Below, in pieces: positions 46,668-56,041 of a DNA stretch of 60,760 nt (the first letter of the stretch is position 1; each line of letters starts with the position of its first letter). Position numbers and translations under genes: made by a program. The notes below the pieces were generated by a model that ran no database searches, was not told the DNA's origin, and saw only the letters and a program-made list of their open reading frames with translations. Origin of the DNA: CAZFDE01 sp964517795 (GTDB lineage Bacteria > Planctomycetota > Phycisphaerae > Sedimentisphaerales > Anaerobacaceae); the NCBI GenBank assembly GCA_964517795.1, contig CAZFDE010000009.1, positions 1 to 60,760 on the forward strand. The letters run 5' to 3'.

Positions 46668-48476
46668 TTATTTCACATACACGTAATAGCCGCCGGTGAT
46701 CTCATTGCCGTCTTTATCGAGGAATGTCGCGCGGACATCGGCCGGGCCGGCGTTCATAGGCAATTCAAACGACACAGCACATTCGTTGGATTTCACCGGT
46801 TTAGTTTCTATGTGGTCATTGACTTTCAGTTGGACCGATGCGATGGGCAGAGCTTTGCATTCGGGAAAGATAAACTGTTTTTGCTGGATGACATTCTCAT
46901 CGGCCGGTTGTTCGTCGGGTACACCGGTGATCGGCGAATCGAGATACGCCGGCCAGCGGCGCACCTCGAACCGGTACGTCCGGTCTTTGGCGATCATGAT
47001 CGGCCAGTACCCGTTAATCTTGTCGCCGCGGCGGACGCGACCCTGCCACCAGATGAAATCCGTCGGCGATTTCAGCAGCCACGCATCCGGGCCTAATTCC
47101 AAACAGGATTGATGCGGGCTTCCTGCAATTGGCCGTTCGGGCTGACCCGGGTCATCCAGATTACATTGTTTCCAATGATCTTCATAGCATTTACGTAACC
47201 GGGCGACGACATCCAGATGTTCGGCGGCGACATCGTTTTTCTGGCCCGGATCGGCGTTTATGTCATAGAGCGCTTTGCCGTTGATCAGCCGCCATCGCTC
47301 TGTGAGAACCACACAGTCTTTCCATTTGATCGGGATCTCATTCATATTCTGACTGTGCAGCACCCACGCGCGGTCCGGCCAGGATGCATCCGATGATTTC
47401 AACAGCGGCATGAGGCTTCGCCCGTCGAAAGCGGTGTCTTTGGACAATTTCAGCGAACAGATTTCTGCCAGCGTCGGCATCAGGTCGAAATGAGCGGTGA
47501 GGGTTTCGATATCGCGCGGCCGCCCGAAAATCTCATCCGGACCTTTGATAAAACAGGGAACTCGGTGCCCGCCCTCGTAAACCGATCCTTTATGGGCGCG
47601 CATCCCGGCATTATAGATATTGTTGAAATGAGCAGTGCCGTTATCGGTCAGGTAGATCACAATCGTGTCCTTGCCCAATTCCAGGTCCGTGACACATTTC
47701 ATCAATCGCCCGATATTCTGATCGACGCGTTCGATTGAGGCGTAAAAAATATCCAATTCGTCGGGCAGGTCTTTGTCTTTATGCCGGCGGGCCCATTCGG
47801 TTTTGACATTCCAGGGAAAATGCGGAACGTTCGGCGCCAGATACATAAAAAACGGCCGACCCCGGTTGTCGCGTATGAAATGGATCGCGCGATCGACGAT
47901 CACGTCGGTATTGAAGCCGTCGTCGAATTGCCATCTGCCGTTATGGACGTAATGATCGTCGAAGCGGTCATTGCCCCAGTAATCGCTGGTCGCCGCCAGG
48001 CCGCAGTCACCGATCCCGAACCACTCGTCAAAACCGCGATCGATCGGTCGATAGGGATAATTATGCCCTAAGTGCCATTTTCCGAACAGGCCGGTCTTAT
48101 AACCGTTATCCCGGAATAGATCGGCGAGGGTTTTTTCTTCTTTGGGCAGGTAATTTCGCATGTTCAGTGTGCGCCGTACATTCACGCGGTCGGAGAGCTT
48201 GCCGGTCAACAGCGACGCCCGCGAAGGCGCGCAAAACGGATTCACATGGAAATCGGTGAACCGCACGGATTGGTCGTGTAATCGGTCGAGATGCGGTGTT
48301 TTCAGGGCCGGATTGCCGTGACAGGATAAATCGCCGTAGCCCTGGTCGTCCACCAGGATTAAAATCACATTATATTTTTTGTGCTTGTCATCGGCGGCAA
48401 AAAGATTGGCGGCTCCCAAGCCGGACAGACCGCCAATACTGAATGCTGCTGTTTTTAGAAAATCACGACGATTCAT
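46668..48476 (-). CDS. Exported sulfatase downstream of trehalose genes
   Basis: A formylglycine-dependent sulfatase, 602 aa. Tat signal NRRDFLKTAAFSIGG at residues 2-16; metal motif VDDQGYGD; signature CAPSR at residues 82-86, with Cys82 the predicted formylglycine; then GKWHLG and APNVPHFP. It resembles the sulfatase at 3608 in length and C-terminal extension but differs in the signature (CSPTR there). It begins 15 bp after the TreT-like gene ends and has an AAAGGA SD, so it is probably the last gene of the otsAB-treT transcript. Substrate is unknown; it would act outside the cytoplasm. Confidence 0.92.
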   Translation of the reverse strand: MNRRDFLKTAAFSIGGLSGLGAANLFAADDKHKKYNVILILVDDQGYGDLSCHGNPALKTPHLDRLHDQSVRFTDFHVNPFCAPSRASLLTGKLSDRVNVRRTLNMRNYLPKEEKTLADLFRDNGYKTGLFGKWHLGHNYPYRPIDRGFDEWFGIGDCGLAATSDYWGNDRFDDHYVHNGRWQFDDGFNTDVIVDRAIHFIRDNRGRPFFMYLAPNVPHFPWNVKTEWARRHKDKDLPDELDIFYASIERVDQNIGRLMKCVTDLELGKDTIVIYLTDNGTAHFNNIYNAGMRAHKGSVYEGGHRVPCFIKGPDEIFGRPRDIETLTAHFDLMPTLAEICSLKLSKDTAFDGRSLMPLLKSSDASWPDRAWVLHSQNMNEIPIKWKDCVVLTERWRLINGKALYDINADPGQKNDVAAEHLDVVARLRKCYEDHWKQCNLDDPGQPERPIAGSPHQSCLELGPDAWLLKSPTDFIWWQGRVRRGDKINGYWPIMIAKDRTYRFEVRRWPAYLDSPITGVPDEQPADENVIQQKQFIFPECKALPIASVQLKVNDHIETKPVKSNECAVSFELPMNAGPADVRATFLDKDGNEITGGYYVYVK

Positions 48477-48491
48477 GATAGTCCTTTATTT

Positions 48492-49709
48492 TTAATCTGT
48501 TTGGTGAATCACCGCGTTGAGCATATCGAGATAATCGGACAATAACCGCGTGATCAGGAATTTATTGCGGACAGTTTCCCGGGCGTTATTTCCGAGGCGT
48601 TCGCGCTCTTTCGGATTTTTGAGCATGTAAACGATCCGGTCTGCAAACCCGTCATAATCCTTTGGTTCCAGAAGAAATCCGTTTTGATCGTCCTCGATCT
48701 GCAGCGGGATACCGCCGACATTGGAACCGATCACCGGCGTGCCTTTCCAGAGGGCCTCGGTGACGGCCAGGCAGAACCCCTCGCGCGTCGATTTTTGGAT
48801 GACCACGTCGGAATAGGTCTGGATCGCGTTGACCAGTAATTCGTTATTGCCGACCACAAAGACCACATCGCCGTTTTCGGTAAGTTTACGGGCACGTTCG
48901 CTGACCTTGTTATACATCTCGAGTCCTTCGGGGTCGTCGCTGGCCGCGTTGTAACAGAACATCAGGCGGCAATCGACCTGCTGCTTAACCCGTTCAAAGA
49001 TCTCGATCACGCCGATCGGGTCTTTCCAGGGGTCCAGCCGTGAGACCTGGGTGATCAGCGGTTTGTCCGTCGGAATACCGGCATTTTCAATGAATCGCAT
49101 CATCGTTTTTTCGTCCAGGGCTTTGTTCTTCGGCTGCAGCGGATTGATCGCCGGGAACATAATCCGCTGGTCGATTGGCAGATCGTCCTTGATGTATCCT
49201 TCGCTGGAGACGACAACCTGGTCGTATTTGAGGATAAAGCCCTTGAGGAAATCCCACAGTTCGGGATTCGGATCGGTGATATCGATATGGCATCGCCAGA
49301 TCCAGGGCTGTTTTTTGCGGTACGAACGGATCAGCGACAGCGGCTGCGGATCGTGGATGATCACACAGTCGTGCTCGAGGTGCGTGAATTTCGAAAAATT
49401 GTCATTGACCGCCAGATAGACGTGTTTTTTGCGCTCGGTCAGGTTCAGATCGGCGCCCTGCATGGCGTTGTGAAAACTCTTGGTGACTTCGAAAAATTCC
49501 TGCGAACCGTGCAGGATCCGCCAGCCGCAGTCGATCCCGACATCGTTCATCAGCAGTGAGAGCGAATAGAGAATCTCGGCCACGCCGCCGCCCTGATAGG
49601 TGGCATTGAGGTGAATAATGTGTTTGCCGTACAGGCCGCGGGCACGGGCGTAAATTTCGGCCAGTGTTTCATCGGGGACAATTTTACGAAAATCATCGAG
49701 TCGAAGCAT
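48492..49709 (-). CDS. treT: TreT-like trehalose synthase, GT4 glycosyltransferase
   Basis: A 405-aa GT-B retaining glycosyltransferase. The N-terminal HIIHLNATYQGGGVAEIL and DCVIIHDPQPL segments and the C-terminal STREGFCLAVTEALWKGTPVIGSNVGGIPLQI segment match TreT enzymes, which make trehalose from NDP-glucose and glucose. The start forms a TAATG overlap with the otsAB stop and has a GGAGGT SD, so it is translationally coupled to that gene. A different acceptor, such as glycerate, cannot be excluded. Confidence 0.82.
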   Translation of the reverse strand: MLRLDDFRKIVPDETLAEIYARARGLYGKHIIHLNATYQGGGVAEILYSLSLLMNDVGIDCGWRILHGSQEFFEVTKSFHNAMQGADLNLTERKKHVYLAVNDNFSKFTHLEHDCVIIHDPQPLSLIRSYRKKQPWIWRCHIDITDPNPELWDFLKGFILKYDQVVVSSEGYIKDDLPIDQRIMFPAINPLQPKNKALDEKTMMRFIENAGIPTDKPLITQVSRLDPWKDPIGVIEIFERVKQQVDCRLMFCYNAASDDPEGLEMYNKVSERARKLTENGDVVFVVGNNELLVNAIQTYSDVVIQKSTREGFCLAVTEALWKGTPVIGSNVGGIPLQIEDDQNGFLLEPKDYDGFADRIVYMLKNPKERERLGNNARETVRNKFLITRLLSDYLDMLNAVIHQTD

Positions 49710-51898
49710 TAACTACCTCCTGATAAATGGTTCAGTAACGATCTAAATTGTTTTACGTTATCGACACGATACCGCGCACGCGACATATTCATCCCGATTT
49801 TCACCGAGTATGCCTCTTGCGGCAGCACCTCGAACATTTGTTCATCGGTATAATCATCACCGGCGGCCAGAATAAAATCCGCTGAATGATCTTTTAATAA
49901 TTTTTCAGCCGCGATGCCTTTACTGATCGACAGGTCCTTGACCTCGAGGATCTTGTTGCCTTCGAAGACGCCGACGCCCAGATTCGCGGTCAGGTTCATC
50001 AAGGCATCCCGCAGCTCCTGTAGGCGAATATAGCCCTGTTCGGGCTGGGCCCGGCGACAATGCCAGACCAGCGAATATTTTTTCTCTTCGACGAATGCGC
50101 CCGGGGTTCGATCGGCATATAGTTCCAAAACGGGCAGGATATCCGCTTTCCAATCACTGTGATGATTTTCGGGAAATTTCCACTGGCCGTCGGCTTCGCG
50201 AAAGGCCGCGCCGTGTTCGGCGACCAGGGTCGCATCCAGTCCACCCAGCCAGTTTTGCAGCGTCTGGTGATCGCGGCCGCTGATGACGACGAGACGGTTG
50301 TTCGGATCGGCACTGAGTTTTTTGAGAATGGTCAATACCGTATCGTCCGGCCCGGCCTGTTCGGGTTTGACGGAAAAGCCAACCAAGGTCCCATCATAAT
50401 CCAGCAGCAGCAGACGTTTCTTGCTTTTTTGATAATCTTCGATGATTTGCGCCCGGGCGGCTTTGTCCAGTCGCTGGACGGTCAATTCATGTTGTGTCTT
50501 TTGCACCTGCTCGATCGCTTCGATGAAATCGGAAGCCCAGCGGGTTACGGTATAGCGTTCCAGTCGCTGCTGCATCGGATTCAATCGCCGGGCCTGTTCG
50601 TCCTCGGGCATCTCCAGGGCTGTTTTGATCGCTTTAACAATCTCGTGCTTATTATTGGCGTTGACCATCAGCGATTCGCCCAGTTCGCTGGCGGCCCCGG
50701 CCATTTCGCTGAGGATCAACACGCCGTGTTTACTGTTGGTTTTGGCGGCCACAAATTCCTTGGCGATCAGGTTCATCCCGTCGCGAATCGGGGTGACCAG
50801 CGCCACATCGGCCGCGGCGTATAATCCCAACAGCCGATCAAACGGCACCGCGCGGTAGAAATACCAGACCGGCATATAACCGATCGACCCGTATTCGCCG
50901 TTCACGCGACCGATAAGCTGCTCAAGCTGATCGCGAAGCTGCTTATAGTGCTCCACGCGCGTGCGCGACGGCACCGCGACCATGATCATCGTAACCTGAC
51001 CGCGATATTCGGGTTTTTCCGAGAGGAACAGATCGAACGCTTCGAGCCGGTGGAGGATGCCTTTGGTGTAATCCAGCCGGTCGATGGAGATCACGATCTT
51101 GCGATCGCCGACCTCGCTGCGAATGGATTCAATCTCGTTTTTCACATTGTGCGTGGTCGGTGCGGTCGAATAAAGCCTGTAATTGATGCCCATCGGGAAC
51201 GCATCGACTTTCACGACCCGGTCGTCGATCGAGAGCTTGCCCAGATAGTGTTCGGTTCCCGCCAGGCGGCAGACGCTGCTCAAAAAGTGCCGCACGTAAT
51301 CGTAGGTATGAAAACCGATCAGGTCCGCGCCCAGCAGGCCGTGCAGGATCTCGTTGCGCCACGGCAGCAGGCGAAACAATTCGAACGAGGGGAACGGAAT
51401 ATGCAGAAAATAACCGATCTGCAGCGACGGCATTTTTTCGCGAAGCATCTGCGGCAGCAGCATCAGGTGGTAATCCTGAACCCAGACAACATCGTCAGGC
51501 CGGGCCGTTTCCAGAACCCGTTCGCAAAACAGGCGATTGACCAGCTTGTAGAATTTCCAGAACTGATCTTCGTAGATGGTCTGGACGGGAAAATAGTGGA
51601 ACAACGGCCAGATCGTTTCGTTCGAGAAGCCGTGATAATAGTTTTCGACCTGCTTTTTCGTCAAAAAAACCGACGAACAGTTCTTTTTCAGCAGTTTATC
51701 GCTGATCCGGGTTTTATCCTCGGCGGATAACCGGTCGCTGTTGAGGCCGCACCAGCCCACCCAGTGCTTTTCGATCCGATCCGGCAACGAGCCCAGACCG
51801 GTCGCAAGCCCGCCGTGGCTGCGGTGATATTCGAACCCGTCGTCGCGTTTGACCACGCTGACGGGCAATCTGTTAGAAACAATCAGCAGTCGACTCAT
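49709..51898 (-). CDS. otsAB: Fused trehalose-6-phosphate synthase/phosphatase (OtsA-OtsB)
   Basis: A 729-aa two-domain enzyme. The GT20 synthase domain (about 1-470) begins LLIVSNRLPVSV and contains HRSHGGLATGL, VWVQDYHLMLLPQ, RLDYTKGI and PIRDGMNLIAKEFVA. The HAD phosphatase domain (about 498-729) contains LLLLDYDGTLVGF and AAGDDYTDEQMF. Together they convert UDP-glucose and glucose-6-phosphate to trehalose, an osmolyte and stress protectant. ATG 51898 is preferred because the protein then starts at the conserved segment and has an AAGGA SD; the frame extends upstream to 51994. Confidence 0.93.
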   Translation of the reverse strand: MSRLLIVSNRLPVSVVKRDDGFEYHRSHGGLATGLGSLPDRIEKHWVGWCGLNSDRLSAEDKTRISDKLLKKNCSSVFLTKKQVENYYHGFSNETIWPLFHYFPVQTIYEDQFWKFYKLVNRLFCERVLETARPDDVVWVQDYHLMLLPQMLREKMPSLQIGYFLHIPFPSFELFRLLPWRNEILHGLLGADLIGFHTYDYVRHFLSSVCRLAGTEHYLGKLSIDDRVVKVDAFPMGINYRLYSTAPTTHNVKNEIESIRSEVGDRKIVISIDRLDYTKGILHRLEAFDLFLSEKPEYRGQVTMIMVAVPSRTRVEHYKQLRDQLEQLIGRVNGEYGSIGYMPVWYFYRAVPFDRLLGLYAAADVALVTPIRDGMNLIAKEFVAAKTNSKHGVLILSEMAGAASELGESLMVNANNKHEIVKAIKTALEMPEDEQARRLNPMQQRLERYTVTRWASDFIEAIEQVQKTQHELTVQRLDKAARAQIIEDYQKSKKRLLLLDYDGTLVGFSVKPEQAGPDDTVLTILKKLSADPNNRLVVISGRDHQTLQNWLGGLDATLVAEHGAAFREADGQWKFPENHHSDWKADILPVLELYADRTPGAFVEEKKYSLVWHCRRAQPEQGYIRLQELRDALMNLTANLGVGVFEGNKILEVKDLSISKGIAAEKLLKDHSADFILAAGDDYTDEQMFEVLPQEAYSVKIGMNMSRARYRVDNVKQFRSLLNHLSGGS

Positions 51899-51946
51899 TG
51901 CGGCAAAATCCTTTGTTTTTAATTCCCTTTGATATTCGTCAATCAT

Positions 51947-51975
51947 AGCATAGCCGAATAAGTAAATGCTTTCAA
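51947..51975 (-). promoter_or_regulatory. Candidate promoter of the otsAB-treT-sulfatase operon
   Basis: On the minus strand TTGAAA (51975-51970), 17-bp spacer, TATGCT (51952-51947), about 49 bp before the otsAB start. Confidence 0.42.
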
Positions 51976-52019
51976 GGAATTTACGTGTTTTCATTCAGGA
52001 AAAGACGCAGCAGGTGGGA

Positions 52020-52048
52020 TTTACGAACAGATCGCGCGAATGTATAAT
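52020..52048 (+). promoter_or_regulatory. Sigma-70-type promoter of the metallophosphoesterase gene
   Basis: TTTACG (52020-52025), 17-bp spacer, consensus TATAAT (52043-52048), 63 bp before the start codon. Confidence 0.5.
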
Positions 52049-52111
52049 GATATTCATGAAATGTAAATGAAACCAAAACATTCAAACACGAATAATCGGG
52101 AGTAACCGACC

Positions 52112-53911
52112 ATGGACGACGCGAACGATCAGTCGAACACACAATGGATTTTCACTAATGTTTTTTTATGTTTGGTTGTGTTAGGTTTTTCAGCACAGGT
52201 TTGGGCCGGCGATTCGCTGTTCCCGGGCCTGGATGAAGTCGGCGATAAATACACATTCGTCCTGATCGCCGACCCGCAGGTCGGCACCGACCGGCCGGGC
52301 GATCCGCGTCCGCCGTCGCGCAATCTCTCACGTACGGTCGATGAGATTAACCAAATGAAACCGGCCCCGGCATTTGTGTTATTCAATGGCGATCTCGTCG
52401 GTAAAGGCTCGAACGAAAGTCATACCGCCAATTTTGTCAATCGCGCAGGCAAACTCGAGCCGCTGACGATCCTGGTCCACGGCAATCACGACGGCCGCCC
52501 GCCGTATATGGAATTTCAGCGGATGCAGTTTCAGCTCAACCGTACCCGCGCAATCAATTTCTCGTTTGATTGCGGCCGGTGGCATTTTGTCGCCTTCCCC
52601 AGTAATATCAATACGCCCGAACTTGAGCAGGAATACCTGACATGGCTGGATAATGATCTCAAGGCGAACAAAGACAAGCCGACGATGGTATTCGTTCATT
52701 ATCATCTGCTGCCGCAGGGCCTCACCCAGCTCGAGTGGTACACTTACGACAAGCCCTACCGCAACCAGGTCGTCGATACGATCACCCGCTACGGCAATGT
52801 GAAATACTGTTTCTTCGGCCACGTGCATAACGGCATCAAGGCCGCCGTCAAAACCGCGTGGGAATATAAAGGCACCAAGTGGATCACCGCGCCGACCGGA
52901 ACCGCACCTCGTAATTTCGGCGAGGAGTACCCCGGCTTCGAGTCCGGCCAGGACGACGGCACCGATCCCGGCGGCGGCTATTACCTCGTGATTGATATCG
53001 ACGGCAAAGATGCAACGATCAAGGGCCGGCTTAACAACGTCGATAAAGAATATATCTTCCGGGCGGATACGTTCCGTGAATACAAAGATGAAGAACCGCT
53101 ATGGTTCAAGAACGTACTGGATTATCCCGCAAATGAAAATTTGGTCAACGGTGGATTCGAGGGCGATCTGGCCGGCTGGATGCGGCCGTACCGATACCTC
53201 AGCGACAGCGAGCCCGGATTCATCTGGCGGGCCGACAGCGATATCAAAAAAGCCGGCGATAAATCCGCGTATCTGTTCGTTCGCGAAAAAGGCCAGCCGT
53301 GGGCACGCGAAGAGATGATGGAATTGTACCAACTGGTGCAGGTCAAAAACCAAACGCCGGTGTTCAGTGCACAGTTCTATCCGGAAAAATTCACCGGCGG
53401 CGGCGGATACGTTCGACTCTGCGCCTACAGCGGCCGCGACATGAAATTCCTGATGCTCTTTGATTTCGGCAACGGCGATAAGCCGGACAATATGCGCATG
53501 GCGACCAACTCGATCTATACGGCCACCGGCCAAAAGGGCAGTCCCGGTGAGTTGATCAAGATGGGCCGCGAGAAAACCGCGATGTTCCTCGAACTCGATG
53601 TCGCCGCCGGCAAATGGCACGATCTGGCCGTCGATATCGCCGAATTCTACGATTTCACGCATCGCTCAGGCCCGAAATTCGCCGAATTGGGTATCGATAA
53701 AATGCTCGTGGCCGTCGGCGTCTGGTGCCAGAGGCATAAAGGCTCACTCAGCGGCGCTTATTTCGACGAGATTTCCATCTCCCCGCGAACCGGCCAAGAC
53801 CAGGCCGCGATCTTCGACGGCGAACCGGTCCGCCTGACCGCCGGCATCTTCAAGACCACCTTCGGCGCCAGCCGCTACGAACCGGACCAAAAACGCCCCC
53901 GAAAAAAATAA
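52112..53911 (+). CDS. Exported calcineurin-like metallophosphoesterase with C-terminal extension
   Basis: A 599-aa protein with a signal peptide or anchor (about 13-32, ending QVWAG). Metallophosphoesterase motifs appear in order: IADPQV (Asp54, Gln56), FNGDLVG (Asp94), HGNHDG (Asn125, His126), VHYHLLP and FGHVHNG. After the catalytic domain (about 45-325) is a second region (about 345-590) beginning NLVNGGFEGDLAGW, typical of carbohydrate-binding-like sandwich domains. Likely hydrolyses a phosphoester outside the cytoplasm; substrate unknown. Transcribed alone, divergent from the trehalose operon. Confidence 0.85.
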   Translation: MDDANDQSNTQWIFTNVFLCLVVLGFSAQVWAGDSLFPGLDEVGDKYTFVLIADPQVGTDRPGDPRPPSRNLSRTVDEINQMKPAPAFVLFNGDLVGKGSNESHTANFVNRAGKLEPLTILVHGNHDGRPPYMEFQRMQFQLNRTRAINFSFDCGRWHFVAFPSNINTPELEQEYLTWLDNDLKANKDKPTMVFVHYHLLPQGLTQLEWYTYDKPYRNQVVDTITRYGNVKYCFFGHVHNGIKAAVKTAWEYKGTKWITAPTGTAPRNFGEEYPGFESGQDDGTDPGGGYYLVIDIDGKDATIKGRLNNVDKEYIFRADTFREYKDEEPLWFKNVLDYPANENLVNGGFEGDLAGWMRPYRYLSDSEPGFIWRADSDIKKAGDKSAYLFVREKGQPWAREEMMELYQLVQVKNQTPVFSAQFYPEKFTGGGGYVRLCAYSGRDMKFLMLFDFGNGDKPDNMRMATNSIYTATGQKGSPGELIKMGREKTAMFLELDVAAGKWHDLAVDIAEFYDFTHRSGPKFAELGIDKMLVAVGVWCQRHKGSLSGAYFDEISISPRTGQDQAAIFDGEPVRLTAGIFKTTFGASRYEPDQKRPRKK

Positions 53912-53970
53912 GATATCTTGTCATTGTGGTTACTGCTTTTTCATCATTGGTAAAAAATTTTCAGAAATTA

Positions 53971-53999
53971 TTGTATAAAGCGGTGTAGCCGGATAAAAT
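53971..53999 (+). promoter_or_regulatory. Candidate promoter of the 84-aa protein gene
   Basis: TTGTAT (53971-53976), 17-bp spacer, TAAAAT (53994-53999), 56 bp upstream of the start codon. Confidence 0.42.
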
Positions 54000-54054
54000 G
54001 TGAGAGCTGATTCGATCAACAAACTTTAGATTCTATTTGTTGGGAGATAGGTGA

Positions 54055-54309
54055 ATGCAGCATAATCCGGTTTTAAAAAAGGCCATTTTGGAGGTGGTGG
54101 ATAACCAGCTTCGCGACGATGATCCCCCTGAAACACGATTGACATTAGAGCGTCTGATGCAGCAGGGAATTTCCGAAGAAGAAGCCAAAAAATACATCGG
54201 TTGCGTAGTAACTTCAGAAAGCTTCGATGTTTTGAAGAACGGTGAAACATTTGATCAGCAGCGTTATGAAACCGCCCTTCGACGGTTGCCGACCCTGCCG
54301 TGGGAGTAA
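54055..54309 (+). CDS. Small conserved protein of unknown function (84 aa)
   Basis: An acidic, mostly helical 84-aa protein with no membrane segment. PPETRLTLERLMQQG, EEEAKKYIGCVV and the C-terminal RYETALRRLPTLPWE look conserved, and I recall similar small proteins ending in PELPWE in other bacteria, possibly the DUF1841 group. The start has GGGAG/AGGTG SD matches within 15 bases and its own candidate promoter. Function unknown. Confidence 0.7.
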   Translation: MQHNPVLKKAILEVVDNQLRDDDPPETRLTLERLMQQGISEEEAKKYIGCVVTSESFDVLKNGETFDQQRYETALRRLPTLPWE

Positions 54310-54528
54310 CGTCCGCTCAAAAAAATGGCGAAGATCACTCTGTTTTTGACGTAGCTTTGCGCCCGTGATGAAGATTCGCTGATCTATTGGCATATCTACT
54401 CAAGACGACTATGGTTGAAATATTGGCGGTTGGTGCCGAAATTTCAACCATAATTCAGCAAATCAGTGGTTTTTGGCCGCAAATGGCCGACGCGGGTATA
54501 TTGGTCGGCCGATCATGCAGTTCGGTGG

Positions 54529-55761
54529 CTATCTTCGCCGGGGTCGTCTTCGCCGGGCGGTGGGGAATTTGCCTTTATGCATTGTGGCCCGTTTTTTCGT
54601 TGCGGGCTGTGGCTTCGGCATTGACGGCTTGGTGTAATTGAAATCCTCACAAATCTTCGGCTCGAAATCGCGCCCGATGAACTGTTCGATCTTGCGAATG
54701 TACTTGTCCTCCTCGCGCGAGGCGAACGTGATCGCGTCACCGGTGGCCTCGGCCCGGCCGGTACGCCCGATCCGGTGAATATAATCCTCGGCATAGGCGG
54801 GCACATCGTAATTGATCACATGCGAAATACCCGAAATATCGATCCCGCGGGCGGCGATATCGGTCGCGACCATGACCTGGTACTTGCCGCTCTTGAAGCC
54901 GTCCATCGCCTGTAGCCGTTGGCCCTGGGTGCGGCCGGAGTGGATCGCCACCGAGACATACCCCGCGGCCTTGAGCCGACGATTGATCCGGTCGGCCCCG
55001 TGCTTCGTGCGCGAAAAAATCAGCACGCTGTACATCTGCATCGTATCGAGCAGGTGCAGCAGCAACTCCATTTTCTGTTCCTTGCGCACCGGGTAAATAT
55101 GCTGCGTGATTGTTTCGATCGGGTTATACGGACGGCCGATTTGGATCGTCTTGGGCGATTTAAGCATATCGGCGGCCAGCGATTTGATCTCCGGCGAGAT
55201 GGTCGCCGAGAAAAACAAGGTCTGGCGCTTCTTGGGCAGCCGGGCGACGATCTTGCGAACATCGTTAATGAACCCCATGTCCAGCATGCGGTCGGCCTCG
55301 TCGAGTACGAGCACCTCGATCTGCCGCAGGTCAATCGATTTTCGCTGGATATGATCGATCAAGCGTCCCGGCGTGGCGACGACGATATCCACCCCGCGGC
55401 CGAGCGACTTGAGCTGTTTGTTGATTTTCACACCGCCATAAACGGCCAGCGTCTTGATATCAAGGTATCGGCCGTAGCGGAGAATCGCTTTTTCGATCTG
55501 CGCGGCCAGTTCGCGCGTCGGGGTAATAATCAAAGCCCGGACGTGTTTGCGCCGGGGCGGTTTTTCGTGACCCAGCCGGTTTAAGATCGGCAGCACAAAC
55601 GCGGCCGTCTTGCCGGTACCGGTCTGCGCGCAGCCGATGATATCATGGCCGGCAATCGCCGAGGGGATAACCTGGGACTGAATTTCGGTGGGTGCGGTAT
55701 AGTTGACGGCGAGAATGCCCCGCACCAATGGGTCGGAAAGACCAAATTGTGTAAATGGCAT
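54529..55761 (-). CDS. rhlE: DEAD-box RNA helicase, RhlE-like
   Basis: ATP-dependent RNA helicase, 410 aa. Q motif FTQFGLSDPLV at the start; Walker A CAQTGTGKT with Lys51; PTRELA; VLDEADRMLDMGF; SAT; then the second RecA domain with IFSRTKHGAD, ATDIAARGID and HRIGRTGRA. The basic C-terminal tail (KKRATMHKGKFPTARRRRPRRR) likely binds RNA. RhlE proteins act in RNA decay, ribosome assembly and cold adaptation. Upstream lies a 280-bp leader/intergenic region with small hairpins. Confidence 0.94.
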   Translation of the reverse strand: MPFTQFGLSDPLVRGILAVNYTAPTEIQSQVIPSAIAGHDIIGCAQTGTGKTAAFVLPILNRLGHEKPPRRKHVRALIITPTRELAAQIEKAILRYGRYLDIKTLAVYGGVKINKQLKSLGRGVDIVVATPGRLIDHIQRKSIDLRQIEVLVLDEADRMLDMGFINDVRKIVARLPKKRQTLFFSATISPEIKSLAADMLKSPKTIQIGRPYNPIETITQHIYPVRKEQKMELLLHLLDTMQMYSVLIFSRTKHGADRINRRLKAAGYVSVAIHSGRTQGQRLQAMDGFKSGKYQVMVATDIAARGIDISGISHVINYDVPAYAEDYIHRIGRTGRAEATGDAITFASREEDKYIRKIEQFIGRDFEPKICEDFNYTKPSMPKPQPATKKRATMHKGKFPTARRRRPRRR

Positions 55762-55988
55762 ACAGTAATCCTAAAAAACATAATATTCAAATGGATTCAA
55801 ACTCAAGGAGTGCTTACAAATCGCGGCATTCGGTGTTCACAAAACACCCACGCCTTAGCAGCGACGTCGGCCACCTTAGCTTACAATCCACAAGAATAAT
55901 CGAAATCCGTTAACATGTAAAGCTAAAATTGACCGAATGAGTCAAATAAACCGCACATACCCTGCTTTTGTGCGAATTTGACCTTAAT

Positions 55989-56017
55989 TTGCCCTGGCGA
56001 GCGGTTTCGGTTATATT
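55989..56017 (+). promoter_or_regulatory. Sigma-70-type promoter of the GH28-SDR operon
   Basis: TTGCCC (55989-55994), 17-bp spacer, TATATT (56012-56017). The predicted start is near 56024, leaving a very short leader that includes the GGAGG SD at 56032-56036. Confidence 0.5.
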
Positions 56018-56041
56018 GATCGGCCGGTCATGGAGGCAGTT

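Noticed and set aside
54387..54641. 84-codon plus-strand hydrophobic frame
   Set aside because: It runs into the helicase 3' end on the opposite strand, has no SD and shows no family features.
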